Source: Talinum fruticosum (lineage: Eukaryota; Streptophyta; Magnoliopsida; Caryophyllales; Talinaceae). From it: DNA of 64,000 nt. The DNA lies in assembly GCA_021018815.1 (NCBI GenBank), contig JAITYX010000047.1, positions 1,550,001 to 1,614,000 on the forward strand. Direction: 5' to 3'. Within the stretch, counting starts at the first letter, position 1. Each line of letters opens with the position of its first letter. The notes under the pieces are model-generated. The model was not told where the DNA came from. It searched no databases and saw only the letters and a list, made by a program, of their open reading frames with translations. This document shows, in pieces, positions 1 to 10,100 of the stretch. Position numbers and translations under genes: made by a program.

Positions 1-639
1 TCCATATTAAAATATGGATCCAAGACATACACATGAGATTTTCTTTAATGATATTTGCGTCTTTTCTTTTTTTCTTTTTGTAGTTTGTAACTTTTCTAGG
101 AATATTATGAGTCAATCAAATAATGTATATAATTACTGTGAGGACAATGTTCATTACTCAATTTACAAAAGTTCATTAATAATATGAGACAATTTTAATC
201 AATTATTGAATAAAAATTGACGCTAACCGAGTGGGCCCACTTAGGCTTGATTATTGGGAAGGTGGTTACTCTCCACTCATAGCACGTTTTTCTTGGTTTT
301 TATTGAGAGGCATCGAGAATTCATGCTATTTCCTACCATGCACCCAATGGAGGACTAAATTCTCAGCGTATAAGACACCATGTATCCAACCTAGAATTAT
401 TCCTCTTTTGACAATAAATCTTTGGTTGTCTAGGTGGTCCCTTTCTCTTCATTTGCATACTTGAATGAGTGTGTTTTAGTATTTAACTTGTTTTGTGAGC
501 CTTTAGATTATGTTGAGTGTGCTAAATAAGCTTGCATGAGTGCAAATAAAATACAATAATTAATCTTCTTGAGTTGGTTCAATGTGTGCATTTTTTTTAG
601 TCAAAAGTCAAAATTTCCTTTCCCCTTTTAAGGTCAGTC
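1..639. other. AT-rich stretch, no gene seen
   Basis: I see no conserved coding frame here. The only long plus-strand frame, at 231-464, has no recognisable domain. The stretch may belong to the LTR whose end lies near 750, because retrotransposon 5'UTR and gag sequence follow directly, but no LTR start can be recognised. Confidence 0.4.
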
Positions 640-795
640 CATTAATTATATTTCCGAGTCAATCTAAAAAAATCTCTCTTTAGTCTCGACTTTTTTTCTC
701 CAGCCACCGATTTCCGGGCATAGTTGGCGCCGGCCTCCTCCGATAAGCCAAGGAGTGTCCTGCTGGGGACCCTCCTCTTTTTTAGTCGAGCTTTA

Positions 796-1010
796 GGCTT
801 TTTCATGCTTGCATTTTTTTGTATTTAGCCAAAAATAAAATTCATTTCAAATTAGGTGAGTATATTTTTTTACATTTAGCCAAAAATAAAATGCATCTCA
901 AATCGGGAGAGTCGATTTATGCATTTAGCCAAAAATAAAACTCATCTCAAAGTTAGATGAGTCCATTTTTGCATTAACCAAATAAAATTCATCCCAATCT
1001 AAGTCATTAA
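796..1010 (+). repeat. 5'UTR minisatellite of Tat/Ogre element (about 4 units)
   Basis: About four diverged units of 50-57 bp, each with the core ATTTAGCCAAAAATAAAA followed by a CATCTCAAA-type segment and a GAG(T)-type joint. The same unit, reverse-complemented, makes the roughly ten-copy array at 38300-38832, which fixes the position of this array between primer-binding site and gag. Confidence 0.8.
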
Positions 1011-1299
1011 GCATCATTACATTCTTCTTTAATTGCTTTACATTTCTTATGTGCATCCAAATAAAGAAGCATTCTTCTCCCTTTTTCCAAGTCTCTTTGG
1101 GTCTAGCGCTTGAGTCCCGTTCTCCCCAAAAGATGGTTTTCTTAATATAGACTCGAGCAATTATCCTTTCGGCCACATAATAGAGAAGTCTATCACCATT
1201 GGGTTTCGTCGAATCCGAGCTCAAAAAGATTAGAGTGCTTCAAGAAAGAGTCTAGTACCGCCTCCCCTAGCTCTACACTTCGGACTACGCTAGGGCAAC

Positions 1300-2631
1300 C
1301 AACTTTGGTGCACGGAACATTGGTTCAATCAATCTTCCATCGTAGGACGAGTATCTAAAGGCAATTCCCCTCCAATGGATGAAGAGCCATAACCATCTCC
1401 CATCATCAACTTGCTCAACAAATCCTCAACTAAAATGAAAGCCCGGCTTGAGGCTCAAGATCGGAAAATAGAAACCATGTCCGAAACCCTTGATCTTATT
1501 CTAAAAGCTTTATAGAACAATGAGGAGAAAGAGAAGGAAAGAGAGAAACAGAAAAATGAGGAGAGAGAAAAGGAGAAAGAGAGGGAAATAGAGAATGAGA
1601 AGGAATAAGAGGAAGAGAAAGAAAAGGAGTTCCTCCACCACCTCCAAAAATTGATCCCGAACCTAAGACTGATCCACAAATATATCACATAGAACGGATG
1701 CTAAGAGAGTCCTCTATGTTCAAGAGTCACTACTTTGACCTCATGGGGTTCACTTCAATCCCCAAAGGGAAACTACCTCCCAAATTAACTATGCCGGATA
1801 TTAAGTTTCATGGTTCTAAGAATTCCCATCATGTTTCCAACTTCATAGAAGTAATGACTCTTAAGAATATACCCGAATATACTTACCATATCATCTTCCC
1901 GTGAATATTCGATAATGATGTGATGAAGTGGTATAATGTAGTTGACCCACGCAAGGTCACTAATTGGACTAATCTATGCAAGAAATTTCTACATCAATAT
2001 TCCTATAACACTTATCTACCTATCACCCTTCGAGATTTAGAGCTAATCAAACAAGGGGAGAAAGAAAGCTTTACCGATTTTCTCATCGGACGAAGGGCAA
2101 AGGCTGCCCACTCGATGAGACCGACCATCCGAGAAGGACCAAGTTAGAATCATTGTGAAAAGCTGTCAACCTACCTATAATCAACATTTGAAGTTTCTAC
2201 CATTCATGAGCTTCACGACTCTCGGAGACGCGAATATGCCGATAGAAGAAAAGTTGTCTGCTGCGACCGCAAAAGTTGTGGCTGGTTATAGAGGTAACTA
2301 CCAATCTAAAGACAAGAAAACCTCTAACACGGGCAATACCAGTAGGGGTTGCGGATGTCAATACCCTTAATAGGTATACTAACTACACTCTTATAGATAC
2401 TACTAATTACGCTCAAGCCCTCAAGCTCTTATTATCTAAAGGGAAAATTGAGTTATCGCCGTAAGAGCGAGAATCGAAATTGCGAAACAAGAAAAAAAAA
2501 AGGAACGTAGGAAAATTCCGTAAATACCATTGTACACGAGGACATGATACGGAACAATGTTGGACTTTCAAGAACAAATTAGAGAGCATGTTCCGTAATG
2601 GTGAACTTCCTCTCCCTAATGCCACCTAAAA
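1300..2631 (+). pseudogene. gag pseudogene (Ty3, Tat/Ogre lineage)
   Basis: The frame is broken into pieces. A Glu/Lys-rich coiled-coil-like part lies at about 1440-1640. A core at 1698-2147 includes the retrotransposon gag signature WYNVVDPRKVTNW and the segment DLELIKQGEKESFTDFL. A continuation at 2155-2370 contains NQHLKFLPFMSF. The end at about 2490-2631 contains CTRGHDTEQC, a partial zinc knuckle lacking its first cysteine pair. Gag would form the virus-like particle in an intact element. Stops near 1903, 2145 and 2368 make this copy non-functional. Confidence 0.8.
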
Positions 2632-2640
2632 AGCTAACAA

Positions 2641-2910
2641 TAATAAGAATCCATTCAGAGTGGGACCTTAGTCATCTCTTCCGAACCTATTCCAGTCAGT
2701 GGGATCCTTCTGTCTTTATTAATCAAATCACAATTTAGTTTTATGGTCTATTGTTAAAACCAATTGTTATACTTACTATGAGTCTGTTATGAGTTATTAT
2801 GAATTAATGTTATATCCGTTATGAGTTATTATAATGATTATGAGCTTTTATGAGTTGTTATGAGCAGATTATAATGCTAATAATTAAATTTTTAAATATG
2901 ATACTTTTTA

Positions 2911-2911
<1 letters not shown>
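2641..2911. other. AT-rich stretch with short imperfect repeats, no gene
   Basis: From about 2755 the motif TTATGAGTTATTATGA recurs several times with small changes, leading into the trinucleotide repeats that follow. No coding potential is evident. Confidence 0.4.

Positions 2912-2983
<72 letters not shown>
2912..2983. repeat. (AAT)n followed directly by (ATT)n: perfect-type palindrome
   Basis: About twelve AAT units run straight into about twelve ATT units, forming an inverted repeat of roughly 35 bp per arm with no spacer. It can extrude as a cruciform. A further (AAT)n block lies 57 bp downstream. Confidence 0.95.
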
Positions 2984-3040
2984 GTTTTTGTTGTTATTAT
3001 CATCCAAAAAATGCCAAAAATTTTATCCAAACAAATTATC

Positions 3041-3083
<43 letters not shown>
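3041..3083. repeat. (AAT)n microsatellite
   Basis: About fourteen AAT units. It can also pair with the ATT half of the preceding palindrome. Confidence 0.95.
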
Positions 3084-4378
3084 TGAGGTTGCAATTAGCG
3101 TTTATAGTTGGTAGTTATTATAGAGTATAATTGTTAAGAGTTATTATGAGCTACTAACAGTTATAAATATTTTTATTAATATTAATTCGAACATACTTTT
3201 AATTAGATATGACGAAAGACTAAATAATTAAAGTAAAAATATAAAAAGAGGATGAGAATGCAAAAGCAAATAAAAAAAATTAAATAAATGATGCAAGCTA
3301 AGAAAGAAAAAGTTTAAAAACCACATTGATTTCTTCTCCTAGGCTTCGAACCATAGACCACCTTCATCAATAGTGGGCTACTTACATCTAGGCCAAGGTA
3401 CATAGTCTGGCTTATTATAGCAATGACACCTACTTATAACAAGAGGACCTAGTCAGTAGCCTAATGTCATACTCCCATGGGTGTTTAGTATAATTTGCGT
3501 TTAAAAGGAGGGACATTCCTCCATCTCTTTCTTTCATGTGGTGTTTAATTGGATGTAATATAATACACTTAATATCGTAAAAATATCATAATTATATAAT
3601 TTGTGATAATCATAATTATATGGTAAGTTTTTAAGTAGGATACTCTCATACCACAAAACAAAATAATGAAAACACAGTCACAAATTCGTTTTTATTACAT
3701 AGTTAATTACAACATAAGAAATATTTGAATTTCTTATACGGTGGCACAATCTTTACAAGTTCTAAATTGGACTAAATTTTATCATATGTTGAAAACAACA
3801 AAAATAATCAAAACATTACCCAACCCAAGATTTAGAGAATTTGACTTCAAAGTCAAAGCTTAAATTAAACGAAGACTACGCCGAATGGATTGGACCCAAA
3901 CCCAAGAACAAAACCTTTTGTTAGGTTAAATTTCTTATTCTCAAATCAAAGTGCCCTTAAGGTCGTGAAATATTTGCTTTTTATTAGTGAATTAATTTTT
4001 TTCAAACATATCATTAGTCATTTAAAAACATTCAAATTCGCTTTTAGGCCCGCAACTTGTCAATTGTAGCTAGTTTCTACCCCTTCTCACAACATAAAAA
4101 AGGGGGAAAGGTCAAAAATCGACTACAACCGATAAGTTTTGGAACCCTAGGACAAATTTAAATATTTTCGGATAAATAATGTGAGACTTAGATAAGAGAT
4201 TAGTTCAGTGACAAAAGGGGATTTTTTGAAAAAACTTTAAAGACACTTAGATCGAGGAGCTCCTTAAATTACAAAGTCTATTTATATGAAAAATTATTGT
4301 GTAGAAGCTTTCGTGACCTTACCGAGACCTCTTTTGCTAGGTTAAATTATTAGTCTATTAATTATCCGCTTTTACTGC
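3084..4378. other. Intergenic AT-rich DNA, no gene seen
   Basis: No frame over about 60 codons and no motif I recognise. A short segment at 3340-3440 (CTTCGAACC..., CTAGGCCAAGG) resembles widely repeated plant DNA but could not be assigned. Confidence 0.4.
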
Positions 4379-4823
4379 TATATTGTTTTTGCAATAGTTA
4401 AGTCATGTTATGAGAATCAAACCGGATTGGCCGATCAAACCGGTCGGACCGAAAATTGATCTCTTTAGCGGCCAGGTTAATTATTTTGGCTTGTTCAAAT
4501 ACCTGAATAAAAAAATCGGTTTGAACCGATCGACTCGCCCGACCCTCGTATGACCGCAATTTGACCTTGATTTTGCAACTTTGTATATAAAATAAGTGGT
4601 GTAAATCTCTTTATATTGTTTTTGCAATAGTTATAAGCCATGTTAAAAGAACCAAACTGTCAGCCGACCGAACCGATCGGATCGATTAGCGGCCAGGTTA
4701 ATTATTTTGGCTCGTTTAGACAACTGAATCAGAAAAAATCAACCTGAACCAATTGACTCACCTGACCCGCACGTGACCGCAGTTTGACCTTAATTTTGCA
4801 ACTTTGTATATAAAATAAGTGGT
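4379..4823. repeat. Tandem duplication, two copies, period 233 bp
   Basis: Copy 1 (4379-4611) and copy 2 (4612 to about 4823) share, in order, TTGTTTTTGCAATAGTTA, GCGGCCAGGTTAATTATTTT, a CCGATCGACT-type segment, TTTTGCAACTTTGTATATAA and AATAAGTGGT. The central CG-rich part (AACCGGTC/ACCGATCGG) has diverged most, so the duplication is old. The origin is unknown; a transposon fragment is plausible. Confidence 0.85.
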
Positions 4824-4983
4824 CCACCTTTCTCTTTCTATCTCTCCTCTCTTGAACCCTCTTCCTCGAGCTCGCCGTTGCAGCTCACACTCTCTCTAGT
4901 CAATGGCTGGCTAGTCGGTCGGTGGTACTCATCTTCCTGCCCTCTCCTCTCCTAGGCTGGGCTTTGATCACGGAGCTTTAGAA
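4824..4983. other. Pyrimidine-rich segment, no gene seen
   Basis: CTCT-rich DNA between the 233-bp tandem duplication and the GA-rich repeats. No conserved frame. Confidence 0.35.
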
Positions 4984-5160
4984 GAGAGAGACGTGATGAT
5001 ATTTAGAGGAGAGAGAGAGAGGTTGTAGCAATAGGAGCCTTAGACGAGAGAGAGGTGTTATGATATTTAGAGAGAGAGAGGTGTTATGATATTTAGAGAG
5101 AGAGAGGCTGTAGTAATGACGACTTTAGAGAAGAGAGAGGCCTGATGATATTTAGAAGGA
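4984..5160. repeat. GA-rich irregular tandem repeats
   Basis: Units combining (GA)n with TGATGATATTTAGA or GTGTTATGATATTTAGAGA recur about five times. Two adjacent copies near 5055-5105 are almost identical. Confidence 0.8.
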
Positions 5161-5451
5161 CAAAGAGGCTATGCTATAGCATTGTAAGGAAAAAGGGGTC
5201 GAAAGCAACTAGGAATTTTTTTTTCTAAGAGATAAAAAAGGTTAAAAATATTATAGATTAGATGGGCTTTCTAAACAAGGCTCATAATTCTTTTTATAAA
5301 TATGAGTTAAACTAAATTTGTTTTTTACTCAAACATTAAACGATCAACCCTGATTTAACCATCAACAAATCAAATCAATCTAATCCGAGCTATGGTTCGA
5401 CAATTGAACCATTAACTCACTTTGTTAACCAGATTGATCACTAGACCTACG

Positions 5452-5847
5452 GCTATAACTGAATCGAGCTGGCTCGCCGAGTGCTCAGGCTCGGTCAAGT
5501 CAAAGCCCGGCTCGGGCTAGAGTCAAACCGAGTCCGAGCCAAGCCCAAGCTTACTCGAAGGCAAACCGAGCTGAGCCCAATTTCAGTAAGGCTAACTCGA
5601 TTTAAACTAAATAGTTTAATTTTTTCAAAAAACATACATGCGCAGAGTAACCTAAAAATCACCAAAATTTTATCCAAATCCTTAGTTCTTAAATATAATA
5701 TAAAAATATAGAATATAATTTCAATTACAACCTTAAATTTATAAACTTAGGAAAATCCAGAAAAAAACTGAGCCGAGTCCGAGCTGAGCTCAAGCCATCC
5801 GAGTCGACCCGAGCTGGCTCGGGCTCGGCTCGTTTACAGCCCTAACC
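5452..5847. mobile_element. hAT-like non-autonomous element or fragment
   Basis: The right end reads CTCGGCTCGTTTACAGCCCT, whose complement (AGGGCTGTAAACGAGCCGAG) is the terminus typical of a common plant hAT-derived repeat. The left end (CGGCTATAACTGAATCGAGC) is a decayed inverted match, and both ends are rich in GAGC/GCTC blocks. The middle is AT-rich and non-coding. I could not find a convincing 8-bp target duplication, so the outer limits are approximate. Confidence 0.55.
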
Positions 5848-6901
5848 AGGCCGATTCTTTCAACATAAGTTACAGGTACTTCTTAGACAATGCAACTCGC
5901 AAATACATCTTTCGAATATACATACATAAAGGGGAGAGAGTGATCACTGACATTGCCAACACCTTCCAATTTATACACGGCAGAAATTTTCTACATCTGT
6001 CCAGACATCAAAGTTTCAGATACTCTTAAGTGACACTCTGATGCCTGTCTGAACACCTTCCAACAAATTATAAGGCATGATTGTGCCACACCAGAGCTAA
6101 CTAAACGGTGTTTTCTTTTTCGCCCCCAACACCCCCCACCCTCCGGCAAGAATTATAAATGATACATCCTAATCGATGTGGGTTCAGACATGTAAATTAC
6201 AATTCACGGAAGCTTTCTCAACTATGAAATGACAAACAGAGAGGTAATTGAAGTACATAATTATATACAAACAAAGGCGAGCATTGCTATGGTTGTCCCT
6301 TCACCTGGTCATCTATAACTTGCAACTCGAAAACACTGTTTGACATTGAGGAGTTCCTCAGAACTTCGCACAAGCCGGAAATCATTTTGCACCAAAAAAT
6401 CTCACCTGAAAATTAAAAATCTGTCAGAAAATTACCTAATCCAAGATACAGATTTGGCATGGCGTGATTTACCGTTAGAAGAGGTTCATGACTGCTAAGG
6501 TATGTTCAAGTCCAAGGGTCATTTTTTGGCCTAAATTGGCTGGTCCACTAGCCTCATCATGCAGTGGACACTCCTGAGAAAATGTCAGAGTTGGTTTTCT
6601 GAGTCCGGATTTTTCAAACTAGAGTTCGACTTATTTCGATTCTGGTTCAACTTGGATGGGTCGGGTTTTGCACCAGGGTAAGGGCCAAACTTTTCCAGGT
6701 CTAGTTAAGTACCCATATTGTTCAGCATTACAACACTTACAATGTCATAATTTCAAAACATCAGTCGCTGCAGTGTTCATCTTGGTCGCCAATAGCCTGG
6801 AGCTGGAACACATAGACATCACTTTATTTAATATTAGAGAGTTGGGAGCAATCAGACTCCTAAATAACCAAGGTACTGACAGCTGAAAATTTTCAATAAC
6901 A
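5848..6901 (-). other. 3' flank of HUA2-like gene, possible spliced 3'UTR
   Basis: On the minus strand a pyrimidine-rich stretch ends in TTTTCAG near 6405 and is followed by about 220 bp that look like a terminal untranslated exon (about 6404-6180). If so, the transcript has an intron in its 3'UTR after the stop near 6902. This rests on splice-site appearance only. The rest is non-coding. Confidence 0.35.
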
Positions 6902-7168
6902 TTAAAAACAAGTCCAGAAGAAAGCAGACCTCTGACGCCCACCCGGACAGCACCATCACAAGGCGGTCTACTAGGAATATGGTTCCGGTGGGGCACTGGA
7001 CGAGGAGGGAAACCCCACCCTTGGTTTGGTGGTGGTCTATTTGGTTCGCAAGACATGCCAGAGTACATAGGAGGACATCCCTTGTCATTCTCAGGGTGCA
7101 TTGTACCTTCAATGGGAGGGAGGAAAAAAGGCAAAGAACACGATGTCTTACCACCGCAAAAGATATGG
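6902..7168 (-). CDS. HUA2: HUA2-like terminal exon, frame uncertain
   Basis: Clear family sequence (EPNRPPPNQGWGFPP, then PSRPPCDGAVRVGVRG) lies in the frame open from 7134. No acceptor enters that frame directly. The best acceptor (GTGTAG|CC at 7168) is one frame off and would be corrected by one more T in the T6 run at 7124-7129. After VRG, one more C near 6921 would give a short tryptophan-containing end and a stop at 6902-6904. Read literally, the frame instead runs on to 6745 without family similarity. Start, end and frame are therefore provisional. Confidence 0.6.
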
Positions 7169-10100
7169 CTACACTAAGCAGCAGGAAAATAAAAGGAGAA
7201 AAAAAAATATGGCTACTTATATCTTACCATGAAATGGTGGTCTAGAATATCCCCAGCCATCTGCAATCTCATGTCTTGGAGGCCTAATATCTTGGTCCCC
7301 ATAATAATGGCCAACTTCCATATTCTGGCCAAAGTGAGGCCGATCATAATAGGTAGGTGGTGGAACCTCCCTTTGTGGTCGCATTTGCTGATCTACTTGA
7401 AAGTAGGAAAATTGGTTGGAGGGAGACGGGTAGGGCGGTCTGACATTATAATGTTTACCATACAAGTTAGCATCTGCCGGTTGAATATTATTCCCTGGTG
7501 GTACAGGATTATGCATCACAGGATAGGAACTATAAGAGCAAGAAGTAGTAGACTCAGCCATTGGCATCGGATGGTGGACTCCAGGGGCCGGTGGCCGTGA
7601 CACCATTGTTTCTTGCATACTCTGCAAGCAGAGCACAAAAAAGGTTATATTAATTCATAGCACAACAAAGGGATGCTTATTCCAAGTCGCTCAATAAACA
7701 CAAAGATTAGTGACCCAGACCCGGTCCCAGACATTTCTATTTTGTTTTTGTGTACTATTTTCTTCTCCTCCACCCCTGCACTCTCATTCAATGATCTCTA
7801 CTGATCATAGGACACATACACTAGCATACCACACACTTGAATTCATGCATCCCTCAAACACAATAAGAGCACAAAACAAAAGTTTCCTTTTCCCTTGGGA
7901 GGGGTGGGGTGGGGTGGGACATTGGACGAGGGTCAGAAGGAGATATCACTGACTTCCCATAATAACGTAAATTGCAAAAAAGAAATCCAAGTTGAACTCA
8001 AGGCTCCTCACATACATTTCTATTAACGTGAAGCTGGCAGTCAACATTGATATGAGGAGCAGTAGATGGATGGGAAACAAGTGGAGGCGGTGGTGGAGGT
8101 GGTGGCGGTGGAGGGGATGAAGGCAAAGGTGGTGCTTGAGGTGGTATTTCATGAGGTAAAGGAGGGATAAAAGATGTGAACTGCTCCCCAGATTGCTGTG
8201 TATTACAAGTAGCACTGTCAGTACTAACTGCAGCTGGACCCGTGTCAACCTCGCGAGGAGCCACATCCTCCATTTCAAGCTCACCGTCAACTTCCTCCAA
8301 GATATGTCTATGCTTCTCAGTTGCAGGCACAGCAGTTGCTTCATGAATTTCTTTAGTTCCAGAATCATGCTCAGGTGTAACAGCCTCAAAACTTCCTCCA
8401 TCAGAATCACTTCCATCATCTTCCTCCTTGAGCATACGTGGCATACAAAATCCAGGAAGCTGGAAACTTGAATTGCTGAATGATATAGGCAAGAAACCAT
8501 GAGATTTTGTCTAACCAAATAATATGCACTAATTTAAAATTTACCCTTGAAGGGAACATTTCACACATATCTCAGTGGGAAGGCTTTTGGAAACAAGGAA
8601 AATCAAAGTACAGAAGTGAGAGTTTCAAATGTTTAATTGCCACACAGTGCACATAATTATCTCAAATTTCATAAATAAAGATTAAATCCATCTCTTAATA
8701 ATACAATGCCTCGTATGCTCATATTAAGCTTTAGTTAATACTCATCCTTAAAGTCATTGCTAGATGAAATTAAATCAATTGTAAAAAGGAGTAAAACATA
8801 GGCCCTGTTTGCCAAAGAGCGTTTTGCATCCAAAAGAGCTTTTTAGCCAATTAGCTGTTTGACTTTGGTCAGAAAGCTAACTGGGCTGTTTGATGAACAA
8901 CTTTTTCCAGGAATAGATAGCTTTTTGCAAGATCTTTTTGATGTTTGTGATTAAAATTACTGCATTATCCTCGTAACTTTGACAAACCAAATGCCATTAA
9001 AAATGAAAACTCAATAATTGTTTAATGTTTTCTAAAATTTAACAAATAATTATGTTACTAGTCTATTATAACAAATAATAAATTTTGTCACATAAATTTT
9101 GAATATATTTTAAAAACAAAATTAAGTTAATAATAAATAAAAATATTTCCATAACAAAAATTGGATAAAGATAAAAATATAATTTTATATATCACATAAT
9201 TCTTTAAGCATATTGAGAAGAAAAAAATGTATTAAAAATTATAATGTTTAAAGTAAATAATTAAATTAAATTATGGGCATAAATGAAATTGTACCAAATA
9301 ACTTGGTTAGCAACAACTAATTTTATCAAACACCTTTCTCACCAGTAGTTTATTTGAATCAGCTAAAGCAATAAGTCAAACAGCTAATACAAAAGCTAAC
9401 AGCTACCAAACAGGGGTCATACTCTCATAAGCATGCATGTTCCAAAAGTAGAAATAAACCCTGCCTAAGGTGAGAAAGCCTTTAGCACTTGTCTAGAACA
9501 GCTTCAGATTTCCAAGATTGTAGCTTCAACACAAAGGTTTGTAGAAAATGCAGCACATTCAACTAACCTTCAAAAATCTATCCCTCTTGTACTCTAGCAA
9601 TCTGAACCCCCACCCCCTTTCTCTCAAAAGTCAAAGAGGATGAAACAGAATAAATCTGAATCTGGTATTAAGAGTATATAACAGGTTGGAAATTCTTGGG
9701 CTGCCTCATGCTTGGAGTAAGGAAAATCTTGAAATTGTTCTTGATAAATGGGGAAATGTTGCTCTCATGAATGCTTCAACCAAGGATTTATCTTCGTTCA
9801 AAGCTGCTAAAGTGCGCGTTGATACCTTAAATGGACAAAATTGAAGATGAAGAAATCATTGATTACTGATGAGGGTACATGATTAAAATTTTGGAAGCTA
9901 GTGTTCCTGGGCAAATACTCAAGAGCAAAGCATCTTCATTTTTCCAGATTGTGCACCAGATGACAAAATGGAAGTTAGTGCAAAGGTGTCCAAGCCTTTT
10001 GAGTTGGCATCGACAACTGTGCCAACATCACTCATGGTTGTGCCACTCGTGTTGGTAGTCCAGGATGGGTGCTTCATGAATCTCCTGCTCAGGTGGTGTC

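Larger units (their letters stand above)
640..2640 (+). mobile_element. Tat/Ogre-type Ty3 retrotransposon fragment (LTR end, 5'UTR, gag)
   Basis: In order on the plus strand there is a probable LTR end, a primer-binding-like segment at about 755-770 (it ends TGCTGGGGAC, as in Ogre-type elements), about four tandem 5'UTR units at 796-1010, a Glu/Lys-rich gag N-terminus, the gag core and a zinc-knuckle-like motif near 2530. The gag core closely resembles the gag copies at 40.9-41.6 kb (plus strand) and 36.95-37.57 kb (minus strand), so all three belong to one family. No protease, RT or integrase follows; the homology ends near 2640. The copy is dead, with stops and frameshifts throughout. Confidence 0.75.

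Noticed and set aside
925..1224. 99-codon minus-strand frame
   Set aside because: It overlaps the tandem repeats and 5'UTR/gag start of the plus-strand retroelement and has no recognisable domain.
3340..3440. tRNA-like or SINE-like segment (CTTCGAACC, CTAGGCCAAGG)
   Set aside because: No cloverleaf can be drawn and no Pol III boxes are in correct spacing.
7946..8518. 190-codon minus-strand frame overlapping exon 8
   Set aside because: Another frame over the same exon. The conserved FQLPGFC sequence is in the 7998-8492 frame.
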